Assembly: GCA_017378975.1 (NCBI GenBank)
Contig: JAFNXT010000177.1
Location: 1 to 25,740 of the forward strand
Origin: Oscillospiraceae bacterium
Lineage (GTDB): Bacteria > Bacillota > Clostridia > Oscillospirales > Oscillospiraceae
Reading direction: 5' to 3'
DNA length: 25,740 nt
Below are positions 7,403 through 16,703 of the stretch, in pieces. The notes under the pieces are model-generated. The model did no database searches, was not told the DNA's origin, and saw only the letters and a list, made by a program, of their open reading frames with translations. How positions within the stretch are numbered: position 1 is the first letter of the stretch; each line of letters starts with the position of its first letter. The position numbers were made by a program, and so were the translations under genes.

Positions 7403-8433
7403 CTACACGAAGCAAACACGATGTATATACCGCGCACGTCACCTTACGTCAGGATCGTGGACCTGACGGAGGATGTTTCCTGCCGTTCCGTATGCCTTTT
7501 TATGAAAAAGATGAGATCCTGGCGCTGAAAGGCCGGTCCTTCGGTCAGAATGTGGCTGATATCCTGGATCTGTTTTTTTCCGCAAAGCTTACCGCCTGGG
7601 ATGTGGAGATGGTGGTGGGGCGTACTCCCATCAAGCTTCGGTCTATGAATTACCGAGTCATCGTCGCTGAGCTTTGGAACCAGATGGACCAGACCTTCCG
7701 CGAGCTGATCCGTGGTCTTTCCGAGAAGTTACATCCAGATCATGATCTGATCGGTGATCCCTCGGAGTGGTCTGAGATGGCGGTCCGTATCGCTGTCTTG
7801 TTCGGTGTATACGGTGAACTGCTCAAGGCGGGGCATACAGGACCGGAGCTTGCACTTAACGTGGCTTTTTCATCCGGATCCTTCTCTGGTCCCATGTCTG
7901 CATGGTATGCCCGTCAGATGGGTCTTCCCATCGATACTGTGATCTGTGGCTGTAATGAGAACGGCGGTCTGTGGGAGCTTCTCCATCGTGGGGAACTGGA
8001 GTGCGGAGCGGTCGCTCTCACCACAGACACGCCGGAATCCGATCATGCGGTCCCACCACAGCTTGAACGCCTGATCCACGGAGCCTGCGGACATGAGGAG
8101 GTGCAACATTTCTACTGGTGCTGTACCGAGGGTGCCGTTTATGCCCCCGCGGAGGAGGCTTATGACGACTTGCGTCGGGGGATGTTCGCTGCAGTTGTCA
8201 GTAAAGGGAGAGTGGAGACCATCATCCCAAGTGTTTACCGGACCAGTCGGTATATCCTTGACCCGTATGCCGCGCTGGCTTACGGTGCGTTGACAGACCA
8301 CCGGTCCCGCACGGGCAACAGCACGACGACGCTGCTTCTATCCGAGCATAGCCCCATTTCTCAGAGGGAACGGATGCTGAAGATCATGCACATCTCTTCT
8401 GAAGAGCTGAGAAAACGGATCTCGGAGGTGTGA
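7393..8433 (+). CDS. Degenerate threonine synthase-like protein lacking the PLP-lysine segment
   Basis: The 346-residue protein shows the ThrC pattern at both ends. The N-terminus has STRG-like TTRSKHD, then PDGGCFLPF at 24-32 (ThrC GLapdGGLyvP). The C-terminal half has SGSFSGPMSAWYARQMGLPI at 161-180 (ThrC PSGNFG...AkxMGLP), CNENGGLWELLHRGEL (ThrC tNeNd.L.rf..tG), DTPESDHAVPPQLERL (ThrC SpsMDI.vpSNlERl) and DPYAALAYGAL at 300-310 (ThrC cPHtAvaykAL). The segment that should hold the PLP lysine (HGPTLAFKD) and phosphate-binding SGDTG is missing: only about 85 residues join the two halves, and total length is 346 against about 430-500. Threonine synthase activity is therefore unlikely. The start is uncertain: TTG 7393 or GTG 7399, with only a weak GGGAG at 7375-7379. 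It abuts a metallophosphoesterase. Confidence 0.8.
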   Translation: MYVTTRSKHDVYTAHVTLRQDRGPDGGCFLPFRMPFYEKDEILALKGRSFGQNVADILDLFFSAKLTAWDVEMVVGRTPIKLRSMNYRVIVAELWNQMDQTFRELIRGLSEKLHPDHDLIGDPSEWSEMAVRIAVLFGVYGELLKAGHTGPELALNVAFSSGSFSGPMSAWYARQMGLPIDTVICGCNENGGLWELLHRGELECGAVALTTDTPESDHAVPPQLERLIHGACGHEEVQHFYWCCTEGAVYAPAEEAYDDLRRGMFAAVVSKGRVETIIPSVYRTSRYILDPYAALAYGALTDHRSRTGNSTTTLLLSEHSPISQRERMLKIMHISSEELRKRISEV

Positions 8434-8434
8434 G

Positions 8435-9121
8435 ATGTCTTTATTCGCCATCGGTGATCTGCATCTTTGTCTTGGCGCGAGCAAGCCTATGGACGTGTTC
8501 GGCGGCAATTGGATCGGTTATATGGACAAACTAAAGGAAGGTATGTCCGTGATAGGTCCGGAAGATACCACCGTATTACTCGGTGATTTAAGCTGGGCTT
8601 TGGATCTGGAACGAGCCGGGGCCGATTTCGGTTGGATCGATCAGATCCCCGGAAGAAAGATCATCCTCAAGGGCAACCACGACTATTGGTGGAGCACCGC
8701 GTCCAAGTTCTATAAATTTTGTGAAGAACGTGGTTTTACCCAACAGTGGATCCTGAACAATAACCATTATGAATATGATGGCCATGCGATCTGTGGTACC
8801 CGGGGGTGGTTCTTCGAGGAAGAACGAAGCGGACAGCACGACGAGAAGGTGTTCAAAAGAGAGCTGCTCCGTTTGGAAGCATCCCTCCGATCTGCCGGCG
8901 ATCTACCCAAAATGGTGTTCCTGCACTATCCGCCCCGATACAAAGGGTACTGCTGTGAAGAGATCCTGGAGTTGCTGGAACGATACGATGTCCGTCGGTG
9001 CTTTTACGGACATTTGCACGGACCGAGCCACAAATTGGCTATGGAGGGGCTGTGGGACGGGGTCGAATTCCGGCTCGTTTCTGCGGATCACCTTGATTTT
9101 AAGCCCTTCAAGGTAATTTGA
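8435..9121 (+). CDS. Calcineurin-like metallophosphoesterase, predicted phosphohydrolase
   Basis: The 228-residue protein has a complete binuclear metallophosphoesterase site: Asp8 and His10 in IGDLHL, Asp51 in LLGDLSW, Asn81-His82-Asp83 in KGNHDYWW, His164 in FLHYPP, and His193/His195 in YGHLHG. The KGNHDYWW and GDLSW pieces resemble a group of predicted phosphohydrolases common in Clostridia (I recall them as COG1768); their substrate is not known. There is no signal peptide or membrane segment. The start is ATG 8435, one base after the previous stop, with GGAGG at 8424-8428. It is the last gene before the tig promoter, and no clear terminator follows it. Confidence 0.9.
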   Translation: MSLFAIGDLHLCLGASKPMDVFGGNWIGYMDKLKEGMSVIGPEDTTVLLGDLSWALDLERAGADFGWIDQIPGRKIILKGNHDYWWSTASKFYKFCEERGFTQQWILNNNHYEYDGHAICGTRGWFFEEERSGQHDEKVFKRELLRLEASLRSAGDLPKMVFLHYPPRYKGYCCEEILELLERYDVRRCFYGHLHGPSHKLAMEGLWDGVEFRLVSADHLDFKPFKVI

Positions 9122-9143
9122 TCGAGAAATCGAGAAAAAAGTG

Positions 9144-9172
9144 TGGACAATTCCACCTTTCTCTGTTAGAAT
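9144..9172 (+). promoter_or_regulatory. Housekeeping promoter of tig
   Basis: TGGACA (9144-9149) and TAGAAT (9167-9172) are separated by exactly 17 bases, and TG at 9164-9165 gives an extended -10. The first tig codon is about 63 bases downstream. A short inverted repeat (GTGGA 9143-9147, TCCAC 9152-9156) overlaps the -35 box, and a tandem TCGAGAAA pair lies at 9122-9137. Confidence 0.82.
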
Positions 9173-9235
9173 ATCTCAGTTGAAAATCTATACATAAGAT
9201 CCGCCTTTGCGGACTCACTCAGGAGGAAAAACGAA

Positions 9236-10522
9236 ATGAACGTGAAGAACATCGAGAAGAATGGCAATCAGGCTACCATCGTCGTTGAGATCGACAGAGA
9301 GCTGATGGAGTCCGGTGTCAACAAGGCTTACATGAAGGCTCGTAAGCAGATCCAGATCCCCGGCTTCCGTAAGGGCAAGGCTCCCCGGAAGATGATCGAG
9401 GCTATGTATGGCCCCCATGTGTTCTACGAAGATGGTCTGGAGGAGATCTTCCCCGAGGTCTACGAGGAAGCCGTCGTGAAGCAGGACCTGAAGGCCATCG
9501 GCCGTCCCAGCCTGACCGATATGGACATCAGCGACGAGGGCATCGTCACCATCACTATCACCACTGAGGTCTACCCCGAGGTCACTCTGGGCCAGTACAA
9601 GGGTCTTGAGGTCGAGAAGCCCGAGGCTACCGTCACCGACGAGCAGGTCCAGGCTGAGCTGGATGCCATGGCTCAGAACGTAGCTTCCACCGAGACTGTG
9701 GAGCGTCCTGCCCAGATGGGCGACACCGCCACCATCGACTTCGAGGGCTTCGACAACGGCGTCCCCTTCGACGGCGGCAAGGGCACCGACTTCGATCTGA
9801 AGCTGGGCTCCGGCTCCTTCGTTCCCGGTTTTGAGGAGCAGGTCGTCGGCATGAGCGCCGGTGAGGAGAAGGACATCGACATCACTTTCCCCGAGGACTA
9901 CCACGCTGAGCTGGCCGGTAAGGCCGTGGTCTTCCACGTGAAGGTCTCCAAGGTCACCGAGACTGTGGTCCCCGCTCTGGATGACGAGTTCGCCAAGGAC
10001 GTTTCTGAGTTCGATACTCTGGAGGCTCTGAAGGCTGACATCCGTGCCAAGGCCACGGAGAAGGCTCAGAAGCAGATCGACTCTGCTTTCGAGAACGCCT
10101 GTGTTGAGAAGGCCGCTGAGAACACCACCGTGGATATGCCCAAGGCTCTGGTCGAGGCTGAGCTGGACACCCAGATGGAGCGTTTCGGCTATCAGCTGCA
10201 GATGAGCGGCTACTCCATGGAGCAGTATGCCAAGATGATGGGCGGCGACATGGCTACCATGCGGAACGCTTTCCGTCCTGCCGCTGAGAAGCAGGCCAAG
10301 ATCAACGTCACTCTGGAGAAGATCGGTGAGGTGGAAGCCATCGCTGTGTCCGACGAAGAAGTCAATGCCGAGTACGAGGCTCTGGCCGCACAGTATCAGC
10401 TGGAGGTCGAAAAGGTCAAGTCCATGGTCCCCGCTGAGGAGATCACCGCCAGCCTGAAGACCCGCAAGGCTGTGAAGGTCATCGTCGACAGCGCCGTGGC
10501 TGTTGCCCCTAAGGCTGAGTGA
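9236..10522 (+). CDS. tig: Trigger factor (ribosome-associated chaperone and prolyl isomerase)
   Basis: Trigger factor binds at the ribosome exit tunnel and shields nascent chains. The 428-residue protein has the full three-part layout. The N-terminal ribosome-binding domain carries GFRKGKAPR at 43-51. The FKBP-type isomerase domain (about 150-240) runs from [11 protein letters not shown] through [16 protein letters not shown]. The helical C-terminal chaperone domain occupies the rest. The start is ATG 9236 with AGGAGG at 9221-9226. Codon use is much more biased than in neighbouring genes (GAG, AAG, CTG, GTC, CCC, GCC/GCT dominate), which fits very high expression. It has its own promoter and is followed closely by clpP. 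Confidence 0.98.
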   Translation: MNVKNIEKNGNQATIVVEIDRELMESGVNKAYMKARKQIQIPGFRKGKAPRKMIEAMYGPHVFYEDGLEEIFPEVYEEAVVKQDLKAIGRPSLTDMDISDEGIVTITITTEVYPEVTLGQYKGLEVEKPEATVTDEQVQAELDAMAQNVASTETVERPAQMGDTATIDFEGFDNGVPFDGGKGTDFDLKLGSGSFVPGFEEQVVGMSAGEEKDIDITFPEDYHAELAGKAVVFHVKVSKVTETVVPALDDEFAKDVSEFDTLEALKADIRAKATEKAQKQIDSAFENACVEKAAENTTVDMPKALVEAELDTQMERFGYQLQMSGYSMEQYAKMMGGDMATMRNAFRPAAEKQAKINVTLEKIGEVEAIAVSDEEVNAEYEALAAQYQLEVEKVKSMVPAEEITASLKTRKAVKVIVDSAVAVAPKAE

Positions 10523-10527
10523 GCATC

Positions 10528-10546
10528 GGAGGAATAAGCTTCCTCC
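10528..10546 (+). promoter_or_regulatory. Hairpin between tig and clpP
   Basis: GGAGGAA (10528-10534) pairs perfectly with TTCCTCC (10540-10546) around a 5-base loop. No U-tract follows, so it is not a classical terminator. It could protect the tig message end or act as a processing site; this is inference. Confidence 0.45.
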
Positions 10547-10589
10547 ATTATGGTTAGAATGTTTCAAACCCTTGAAAGGAGACATCACC

Positions 10590-11171
10590 ATGGCATTAGT
10601 CCCTTATGTCGTTGAACAGACCAGCCGGGGAGAGCGTAGTTATGATATCTTTTCCCGACTGCTGAACGACCGTATCATCTTCCTGTCCGAAGAAGTCAAC
10701 GATTCCACCGCCTCTTTGATCGTGGCGCAGCTGCTGTATCTGGAGGCGCAGGATCCTGATAAGGACATCCAGTTCTATATCAACAGCCCCGGTGGCAGTG
10801 TGACGGCCGGCATGGCGATCTATGATACCATGCAGTACATCAAGTGCGATGTGGCCACCATCTGCGTCGGTATGGCTGCTTCCATGGGTGCGTTCCTGCT
10901 TTCCGCAGGCACGAAGGGTAAGCGGATGGCTTTGCCCAACGCCGAGATCATGATCCACCAGCCCAGCGCCGGTACGCAGGGTCAGATCACGGATATGGCC
11001 ATCCACATGAAGCGTTTGCAAACGATCAAGGAGCGGATGAACCGGATCATGGCAGCCAACACCGGCAGATCCGTGGATGAGGTCACCGCCGCCTGTGAGC
11101 GTGATAATTTCATGACTGCTGAGGAAGCACAGGCTTTTGGTTTGATCGACCGTGTCCTTGACCGTCACTGA
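10590..11171 (+). CDS. clpP: ATP-dependent Clp protease proteolytic subunit
   Basis: ClpP forms the double-heptamer serine protease chamber used by ClpX and other AAA+ unfoldases. The 193-residue protein has the catalytic triad Ser98 in GMAASMGAF, His123 in MIHQPSAG and Asp172 in ERDNFM, matching Bacillus ClpP numbering. The [10 protein letters not shown] oxyanion region is also present. The frame is open upstream to 10503, but I place the start at ATG 10590 because AAAGGAG lies at 10575-10581 and [10 protein letters not shown] is the standard N-terminus. The mature form may lose a few N-terminal residues. The neighbours tig and clpX fit a dedicated quality-control operon. Confidence 0.98.
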   Translation: MALVPYVVEQTSRGERSYDIFSRLLNDRIIFLSEEVNDSTASLIVAQLLYLEAQDPDKDIQFYINSPGGSVTAGMAIYDTMQYIKCDVATICVGMAASMGAFLLSAGTKGKRMALPNAEIMIHQPSAGTQGQITDMAIHMKRLQTIKERMNRIMAANTGRSVDEVTAACERDNFMTAEEAQAFGLIDRVLDRH

Positions 11172-11194
11172 CAGGGAAGGCAGGTGCCCGATCC

Positions 11195-12448
11195 ATGGCA
11201 AATCACGACGAACAGCAACCCATCCGTTGTTCTTTCTGCGGACAGCGCGAGGGACAGGTGCAAATGATCGCCGGTCCCGGTGTCTATATCTGCGGAGAAT
11301 GCGTCCAGACCTGCTCCGAGCTCCTGTGGGAACGGGAGCAACCGGAAACGGATACGGCACGGATGGACGACCTGCCAACGCCCATGGAGATGAAAACCTT
11401 CATGGACGGATATATCGTTGGTCAGGAAGAAGCGAAGATCGCACTTTCTGTTGCGGTATATAATCACTATAAACGTATCTTTAGGGCCAACTCCTCAGAT
11501 GTTGAACTTCAAAAGAGCAACATCCTGCTGATCGGTCCCACCGGATCCGGCAAGACCTTGTTTGCCCAGACTCTGGCCAAGATCCTGGATGTTCCCTTCG
11601 CCATTGCGGATGCAACGACCTTGACCGAGGCCGGTTATGTCGGCGACGATGTAGAGAACATCCTGGTCCGTCTGCTCCAGGCCGCTGATTTCGATGTGGA
11701 GCTGGCACAGCGAGGCATCATCTATATCGATGAGATGGATAAGATCGCAAGAAAGAGCGAAAACACTTCCATCACCAGAGATGTGTCCGGCGAGGGTGTC
11801 CAGCAGGCTCTGCTGAAGATCCTTGAGGGGACCGTTGCTACCGTTCCGCCGCAGGGAGGTCGGAAGCATCCCCAGCAGGAGACGATCCCCATCGATACTT
11901 CCCGGATCCTCTTCATCTGTGGCGGCGCTTTCGATGGTCTGGATAAGATCATCGAACATCGGACGGATCGTTCCGCGATCGGTTTTGACGCGCCGGTCGA
12001 GAGCAAGAAACAGCGTGATGTTGGTAAGGTGCTGGCACAGGTCCAGCCCCATGACCTTCTGAAATTCGGCATCATTCCGGAACTGGTGGGCAGATTGCCT
12101 GTGATCACCTGTCTGGAGAGCCTGAAAAAAGAGGATCTGATCCGCATCCTCGTTGAGCCTCGGAATGCGTTGACGAAGCAGTATGAAGCCCTTTTGGGGA
12201 TGGATGGTGTTGACCTCGAGATCCGTGACGAAGCTCTTGCGGCTGTAGCCCAAAAAGCATTGGATCGCCAGATCGGCGCCCGTGGTCTCCGGGCTGTCAT
12301 GGAAAAAGCCATGACCCGGATCATGTATGAGATCCCCTCTGATCTTACCATCCGTAAGGTCATCATCACCCCGGAGTGCATCGATGGCGGCGAGCCGATC
12401 ATCGAGCGTGATCCGGACCACCCCCGAACCAGGAAAGGTTCGAAATAA
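11195..12448 (+). CDS. clpX: ATP-dependent Clp protease ATP-binding subunit ClpX
   Basis: ClpX is the AAA+ unfoldase that feeds substrates to ClpP. The 417-residue protein starts with a zinc-binding domain (CSFC at 12-15, CGEC at 33-36). The ATPase follows, with Walker A GPTGSGKT at 114-121, pore loop GYVG at 147-150 and Walker B IIYIDE at 175-180. An IGF-like loop for ClpP docking is expected near residue 270, where AIGFDAP is visible. The start is ATG 11195, 23 bases after clpP. Cysteine spacing and length are normal. A hairpin terminator follows the stop. Confidence 0.98.
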   Translation: MANHDEQQPIRCSFCGQREGQVQMIAGPGVYICGECVQTCSELLWEREQPETDTARMDDLPTPMEMKTFMDGYIVGQEEAKIALSVAVYNHYKRIFRANSSDVELQKSNILLIGPTGSGKTLFAQTLAKILDVPFAIADATTLTEAGYVGDDVENILVRLLQAADFDVELAQRGIIYIDEMDKIARKSENTSITRDVSGEGVQQALLKILEGTVATVPPQGGRKHPQQETIPIDTSRILFICGGAFDGLDKIIEHRTDRSAIGFDAPVESKKQRDVGKVLAQVQPHDLLKFGIIPELVGRLPVITCLESLKKEDLIRILVEPRNALTKQYEALLGMDGVDLEIRDEALAAVAQKALDRQIGARGLRAVMEKAMTRIMYEIPSDLTIRKVIITPECIDGGEPIIERDPDHPRTRKGSK

Positions 12449-12460
12449 CGGACGAACCAG

Positions 12461-12486
12461 AAGGGGGTAGTTATCTACCCCCTTTT
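12461..12486 (+). terminator. Hairpin terminator or attenuator between clpX and lon
   Basis: A perfect 10-bp stem (12461-12470 with 12475-12484) with a TTAT loop ends in a short run of T (12483-12486). It lies 12 bases after the clpX stop and 27 bases before lon. I see no convincing promoter between it and lon, so partial readthrough is likely to supply lon. Confidence 0.75.
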
Positions 12487-12512
12487 CGCTCTAAAGGAAG
12501 GAAGGTGTTTCC

Positions 12513-14912
12513 ATGAGCGATAAGATCTATTCCGGCAAACTGCCGGTCCTCGCTCTACGGGGGCTTGCGGTGTTCCCGGATCAAAGCGTACACTTCGACG
12601 TTGGTCGGATGCGTTCCGTTCGCGCGCTGGAAGCGGCCATGAAGGAAGGTCAATACATCTTTCTGGTCCCTCAAAAGAATATATTGACCGATGATCCATC
12701 TCCTGAAGAATTGCATGCCGTAGGTACGGTTGCCCAGATCAAGCAGGTACTGGACTCACAGTCTGAAATGATCAGAGTATTGGTCAAGGGTGTGTGCCGT
12801 GGACGGATCACCCAGATCCTCCAGACAGAGCCCTTCATGGAGGCACAGATACAGTCGATCCCGGAGCCTGACTTTACTGACAGCCCCCGGATCCAGGCCT
12901 TGTGTCGTCAGGCAAGATCACTTTATGGGATGTATCTTGAGCTTTCCGAATTTCCGGCCCGTTCCGTGATGCTCAGGCTCATGGCTTCCTCGGACCCGGG
13001 GTTTATTGCCGATACCATCGCACAGAACACCGGTATCGATCACCAGCACATCGCAAAGCTTTTGAATAAGGTGGATCCGGTCCGCCGGCTGGAAGATACT
13101 CTGAGACTGCTCAACAAGGAACTCGAGATCCTCCAGTTGGAATCTGATATCCAATCCCGCACCCACGCAAACATGGATAAGAATCATCGCGACTATTTCC
13201 TTCGGGAACAGCTCAAGGTGATCCGAGAGGAACTTGGAGAAGGGGATGAGCAGGAGGAATACTCCGGTCTGGAGCGGAGGATCCGGGGACTTTTGTTGGA
13301 TGAAGACTCAGAAAAGAAGCTTCTGAAGGATCTGGATCGGCTGAAAAAACAGCCCTTCGGATCCGCTGAGTCTGCGGTGCTCCGCTCTTATCTGGACGCT
13401 GTGCTGGATCTGCCATGGCATAAACGGACGAAGGAAAAGGTCAGTGTGGTCGCTGCATCCAAGGTTTTGGATAAAGACCATTATGGGCTTACAAAGGTCA
13501 AAGAACGGATCCTTGAGACCATCGCGGTCCGTCAAATGGCTCCCCAGATGCCGCCTCAGATCCTCTGTCTGGTAGGTCCTCCCGGCGTAGGCAAGACCTC
13601 TGTTGCATACTCCATCGCCCGTGCCCTGAATCGCAAGATGGCACGGATCTCTCTTGGCGGTGTCCGGGATGAAGCAGACATCCGGGGTCATCGTAAGACC
13701 TACGTCGGTGCCATGCCCGGTAGGATCATGTCCGCCATGACGCAGGCCGGCAGTATGAATCCGCTGTTGCTGCTCGATGAGATCGATAAAATGGGGGCTG
13801 ACCATCGTGGTGATCCCAGTGCGGCTCTTCTCGAGGTGCTGGATCCGGAGCAAAACAAGACCTATCGGGATCATTATCTTGAGATCCCCTTCGATCTTTC
13901 TGATGTTCTCTTCATCACTACAGCTAACACCCTCGATACCGTGCCCCGTCCTCTTCTGGACCGTATGGAGGTGATCGAGCTTGGGTCCTATACTGATGAA
14001 GAGAAACTGATGATCGCCAAGAACCATCTCGTACCCAAGCAAATGGCAAAGCACGGTCTGAAGAAGACTTCTCTGAAGATCTCCGACGATGCCATCAGAG
14101 AGATGATCTGTTGCTATACCAGAGAATCCGGTGTGCGTAATTTGGAGCGTTCCATCGCCGACGTTTGTCGTAAGGCCGCAAAACGTCTGGTTGAAGACGA
14201 GACCGCACCGAAGCTCTCGGTGACAGGTGTCAATATCCATGAGTATCTTGGAGTACGAAAATTTCTGCCGGACCGTATCCCCGGAACCGATCAGGTAGGT
14301 CTCGTCACCGGACTTGCATGGACCAGCGTTGGCGGCGAAACGCTGGAGGTCGAAGTCAATGTCATGGATGGTACAGGTAAGCTGGAGCTCACCGGTAATC
14401 TTGGCGATGTGATGAAGGAATCCGCCCATGCGGCCATGAGCTACATCCGTGCCAACGCACAGCGGCTCGGGGTCCCGTCAGACTTCTACAAAACGAAGGA
14501 TATCCACGTCCATTTCCCTGCGGGAGCCGTACCCAAAGATGGTCCGTCTGCCGGTGTGACGGTCACAACAGCCATCGTATCTGCCCTGACCAATGTTCCT
14601 GTCCGTCGAGACGTAGCCATGACAGGTGAGGTCTCCATCCGAGGCCGTGTGCTCCCCATCGGAGGATTGAAGGAAAAAACCATGGCTGCTCTTCGTCACG
14701 GCATCACTACGGTGATCATCCCGGAGGATAATCGCAGAGATTTGGAGGAGATCGATCAGACCGTACGCAAAGCCTTGAATTTCGTTACTGCCTCCACCGT
14801 GGATACGGTCCTTGAAACAGCGCTGAAACGTTCCTGTGAGATGATCCCTACCATCAGGAACGATCTTCCGGGCGATGTCAAGCCAAGACGCAGGAACAGC
14901 ATCCAACAGTGA
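12513..14912 (+). CDS. lon: ATP-dependent Lon protease (LonA)
   Basis: Lon degrades misfolded and regulatory proteins. The 799-residue protein has the LonA layout: N-terminal substrate domain (about 8-200) with a helical linker, AAA+ module with Walker A GPPGVGKT at 355-362 and Walker B LLLLDEID at 418-425, and a C-terminal protease domain with the Ser679-Lys722 dyad in KDGPSAG and GGLKEK. The dyad numbering is identical to E. coli Lon, which shows the gene is full length. The start is ATG 12513 after a purine-rich GGAAGGAAGG ribosome binding site. It is followed by engB after 9 bases, as in Bacillus (lonA-ysxC). Confidence 0.98.
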   Translation: MSDKIYSGKLPVLALRGLAVFPDQSVHFDVGRMRSVRALEAAMKEGQYIFLVPQKNILTDDPSPEELHAVGTVAQIKQVLDSQSEMIRVLVKGVCRGRITQILQTEPFMEAQIQSIPEPDFTDSPRIQALCRQARSLYGMYLELSEFPARSVMLRLMASSDPGFIADTIAQNTGIDHQHIAKLLNKVDPVRRLEDTLRLLNKELEILQLESDIQSRTHANMDKNHRDYFLREQLKVIREELGEGDEQEEYSGLERRIRGLLLDEDSEKKLLKDLDRLKKQPFGSAESAVLRSYLDAVLDLPWHKRTKEKVSVVAASKVLDKDHYGLTKVKERILETIAVRQMAPQMPPQILCLVGPPGVGKTSVAYSIARALNRKMARISLGGVRDEADIRGHRKTYVGAMPGRIMSAMTQAGSMNPLLLLDEIDKMGADHRGDPSAALLEVLDPEQNKTYRDHYLEIPFDLSDVLFITTANTLDTVPRPLLDRMEVIELGSYTDEEKLMIAKNHLVPKQMAKHGLKKTSLKISDDAIREMICCYTRESGVRNLERSIADVCRKAAKRLVEDETAPKLSVTGVNIHEYLGVRKFLPDRIPGTDQVGLVTGLAWTSVGGETLEVEVNVMDGTGKLELTGNLGDVMKESAHAAMSYIRANAQRLGVPSDFYKTKDIHVHFPAGAVPKDGPSAGVTVTTAIVSALTNVPVRRDVAMTGEVSIRGRVLPIGGLKEKTMAALRHGITTVIIPEDNRRDLEEIDQTVRKALNFVTASTVDTVLETALKRSCEMIPTIRNDLPGDVKPRRRNSIQQ

Positions 14913-14921
14913 GGTGATCAC

Positions 14922-15512
14922 ATGAATCTTCATAATGTCGAATTCCTCATCTCAGCGGCCTCCACGCAAGATTTCCCAAAAGACAGGCTTCCTGAGATCG
15001 CTTTTGCCGGAAAATCCAATGTGGGAAAATCCTCGGTCATCAACCGGATCTTGAACAGAAAGAATTTTGCCCGCGTGGGGGAGAAGCCCGGAAAGACGAT
15101 CCATGTCAATTATTTCACCGTAGATAAATGCTGTTATCTGGTGGATCTTCCGGGCTACGGATATGCGCAGGTCTCTCAAAAAGAGAAGGAACGTTGGGGA
15201 AAACTCATGGAGGACTATTTTGCCGCCGGACGGATCGATCTGGGTGTTCTGATCGTGGATCACCGTCATGCCCCGACCAACAACGATATCACCATGGCTC
15301 GTTGGTTCCTGGACAGCGGTTGTCCTTTCGTCGTAGTGGCCAACAAACTGGATAAGGTCAAGAAAAGCCAGATCCAGTCTACATTGGAGACCATACGTCA
15401 GGACCTGGAGCTGCCAGAGTCTTGTCCTGTGATCTCTTTCTCCGCAGAAAAGGGAAACGGGAAAGACGCACTTGTCCGAATGATCCTCGATACCGCGGAG
15501 TCCAGAGGATGA
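14922..15512 (+). CDS. engB: Ribosome biogenesis GTP-binding protein EngB/YsxC
   Basis: EngB is an essential small GTPase for 50S subunit assembly. The 196-residue protein has G1 GKSNVGKS at 30-37, a GKT switch I in KPGKTIHVNYF, G3 DLPGYG at 75-80, G4 NKLD at 141-144 and G5 SFSAEKG near the end. The start is ATG 14922, with GAGGTGATC just upstream overlapping the lon stop. The lon-engB pairing is conserved in many Bacillota. The gene ends 10 bases before the stem of a bidirectional terminator, so it closes the proteostasis cluster. Confidence 0.96.
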   Translation: MNLHNVEFLISAASTQDFPKDRLPEIAFAGKSNVGKSSVINRILNRKNFARVGEKPGKTIHVNYFTVDKCCYLVDLPGYGYAQVSQKEKERWGKLMEDYFAAGRIDLGVLIVDHRHAPTNNDITMARWFLDSGCPFVVVANKLDKVKKSQIQSTLETIRQDLELPESCPVISFSAEKGNGKDALVRMILDTAESRG

Positions 15513-15522
15513 GATCAAAAAT

Positions 15523-15567
15523 AATACGCCTATCAGCGACTGAGTTACGGTCGTTGATAGGCGTATT
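15523..15567. terminator. Bidirectional Rho-independent terminator between engB and queA
   Basis: An 18-bp stem (15523-15540 with 15550-15567) has one G-U wobble on the + strand transcript and a 9-base loop. A T-rich tail (CGTTTTTAT) follows on the + strand. On the - strand the complement of AAAAATAAT upstream gives a second T-run. The structure therefore ends both engB and queA transcripts, which converge here. Confidence 0.92.
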
Positions 15568-15572
15568 CGTTT

Positions 15573-16595
15573 TTATCCGATGTACATCGCATCTCCGAAG
15601 GAGAAGAAGCGGTAGCGTTCCTTCACGGCCTCTTCGTAAGCGCCGAGAACATGCTCCCTTCCCGCGAAGGCGGAGACCAGCATCACCAGTGTACTTTCAG
15701 GGAGATGGAAATTCGTGATCAGGGCATCCATGGCCTTGAACTGATAACCGGGGAAGATGAAGATCTCTGTCCACTTCGAGGATGCTTCAAAGGTGCCATC
15801 CTCTTTTGCCAGAGATTCCAGCGTCCGGCAGGAAGTGGTGCCGACACATACGATCCGTCCTCCGTTACGTTTCGTTTCATTGAGGATGTCTGCCGTCTTC
15901 TGAGAGATCATGCAAAGTTCACTGTGCATATGATGCTGGGAGATGTCCTCTGCCTTTACAGGGCGGAAGGTCCCCAGTCCCACGTGGAGGGTCACGAAGG
16001 CAGTAGAGACGCCCATGGCACGGATCTTATCCAGAAGCTCCTGCGTGAAGTGTAATCCGGCGGTAGGCGCCGCGGCAGAACCGACCTCCCGGGAGTAGAC
16101 GGTCTGATATCGCTCCTGATCCTGGAGCTCCGCCCGGATGTAGGGAGGGAGAGGCATTTTACCCAATCGCTCCAGCACCTCAAGGAAGATCCCCTGATAG
16201 TCAAAGGTCACGATCCGGTTCCCGTCTTCCTTCACCTCAGTAACGGTAGCCGTCAGCTCTCCGTCACCGAAGATCACCAGGTCACCTTCTTTCATCTTGC
16301 GGCCAGGCTTGCAGAGGCATTCCCATTTCTTATCCCCCAGATCTCGCAGGAGCAGGACCTCCACAGCACCGCCGGTGGGTCGATGGCCCAAAAGTCGGGC
16401 AGGGAGGACCCGGGAGTCGTTCATCACCAGACAGTCACCCGGACGCAGATAGTCCACGATATCATAAAAGTGTCGGTGAGTCACAGCACCAGTCTCTTTA
16501 TCGAGCACACAAAGCCGGGAACTGTCTCTCTGCTGCAGAGGTGTCTGCGCGATCAGTTCCTCGGGCAGGTCGTACCAAAAATCATGGGTCTTCAA
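15573..16595 (-). CDS. queA: S-adenosylmethionine:tRNA ribosyltransferase-isomerase
   Basis: QueA transfers the ribosyl part of SAM to preQ1 at tRNA position 34, giving epoxyqueuosine. The 340-residue protein has the family N-terminus [17 protein letters not shown], the SRVLPARL box, [19 protein letters not shown] and LHVGLGTF, and the C-terminal [22 protein letters not shown]. The frame continues upstream to 16679, but a TTG at 16595 preceded by GGAGGGG (complement of 16601-16607) fits the family start exactly. It is alone on its strand, converges on engB and is divergent from dapA. No queuosine riboswitch is visible in the short leader. Other queuosine genes are not in the window. Confidence 0.97.
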   Translation of the reverse strand: MKTHDFWYDLPEELIAQTPLQQRDSSRLCVLDKETGAVTHRHFYDIVDYLRPGDCLVMNDSRVLPARLLGHRPTGGAVEVLLLRDLGDKKWECLCKPGRKMKEGDLVIFGDGELTATVTEVKEDGNRIVTFDYQGIFLEVLERLGKMPLPPYIRAELQDQERYQTVYSREVGSAAAPTAGLHFTQELLDKIRAMGVSTAFVTLHVGLGTFRPVKAEDISQHHMHSELCMISQKTADILNETKRNGGRIVCVGTTSCRTLESLAKEDGTFEASSKWTEIFIFPGYQFKAMDALITNFHLPESTLVMLVSAFAGREHVLGAYEEAVKERYRFFSFGDAMYIG

Positions 16596-16625
16596 TCGAA
16601 CCCCTCCAATCTGTATATCGCACTC

Positions 16626-16654
16626 ATTATATCCGGATCCGTGTATTTTTGCAA
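16626..16654 (-). promoter_or_regulatory. Promoter of queA
   Basis: On the - strand, TTGCAA (16654-16649) and TATAAT (16631-16626) are separated by exactly 17 bases. The TTG start of queA is about 31 bases downstream of the -10 box, leaving a short leader. The spacing and perfect -10 make this a strong call. Confidence 0.8.
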
Positions 16655-16703
16655 CACGCAAAAAACGTTGTGATGGCATAGATTGGCGTGGAGGGATGAA
16701 GCT

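Noticed and set aside
10554..10560. TTAGAAT before clpP, identical to the tig -10 region
   Set aside because: There is no -35-like hexamer at 16-18 bases upstream and no TG extension in the right place, so I do not call a clpP promoter.
9215..10591. Long open frame (458 codons) antisense to tig
   Set aside because: It mirrors the biased codons of tig, has a low-complexity Leu/Gly/His/Asp-rich translation, no ribosome binding site and no family motif.
13308..14429. Long antisense frame inside lon
   Set aside because: Lon is full length and motif-complete on the + strand; the antisense frame is a by-product of codon use.
16596..16703. Possible riboswitch (preQ1 for queA or lysine for dapA) in the divergent gap
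   Set aside because: The gap is only 108 bases and is shared by both genes; the queA leader after its promoter is about 25-30 bases, and no aptamer-like pairing was seen.
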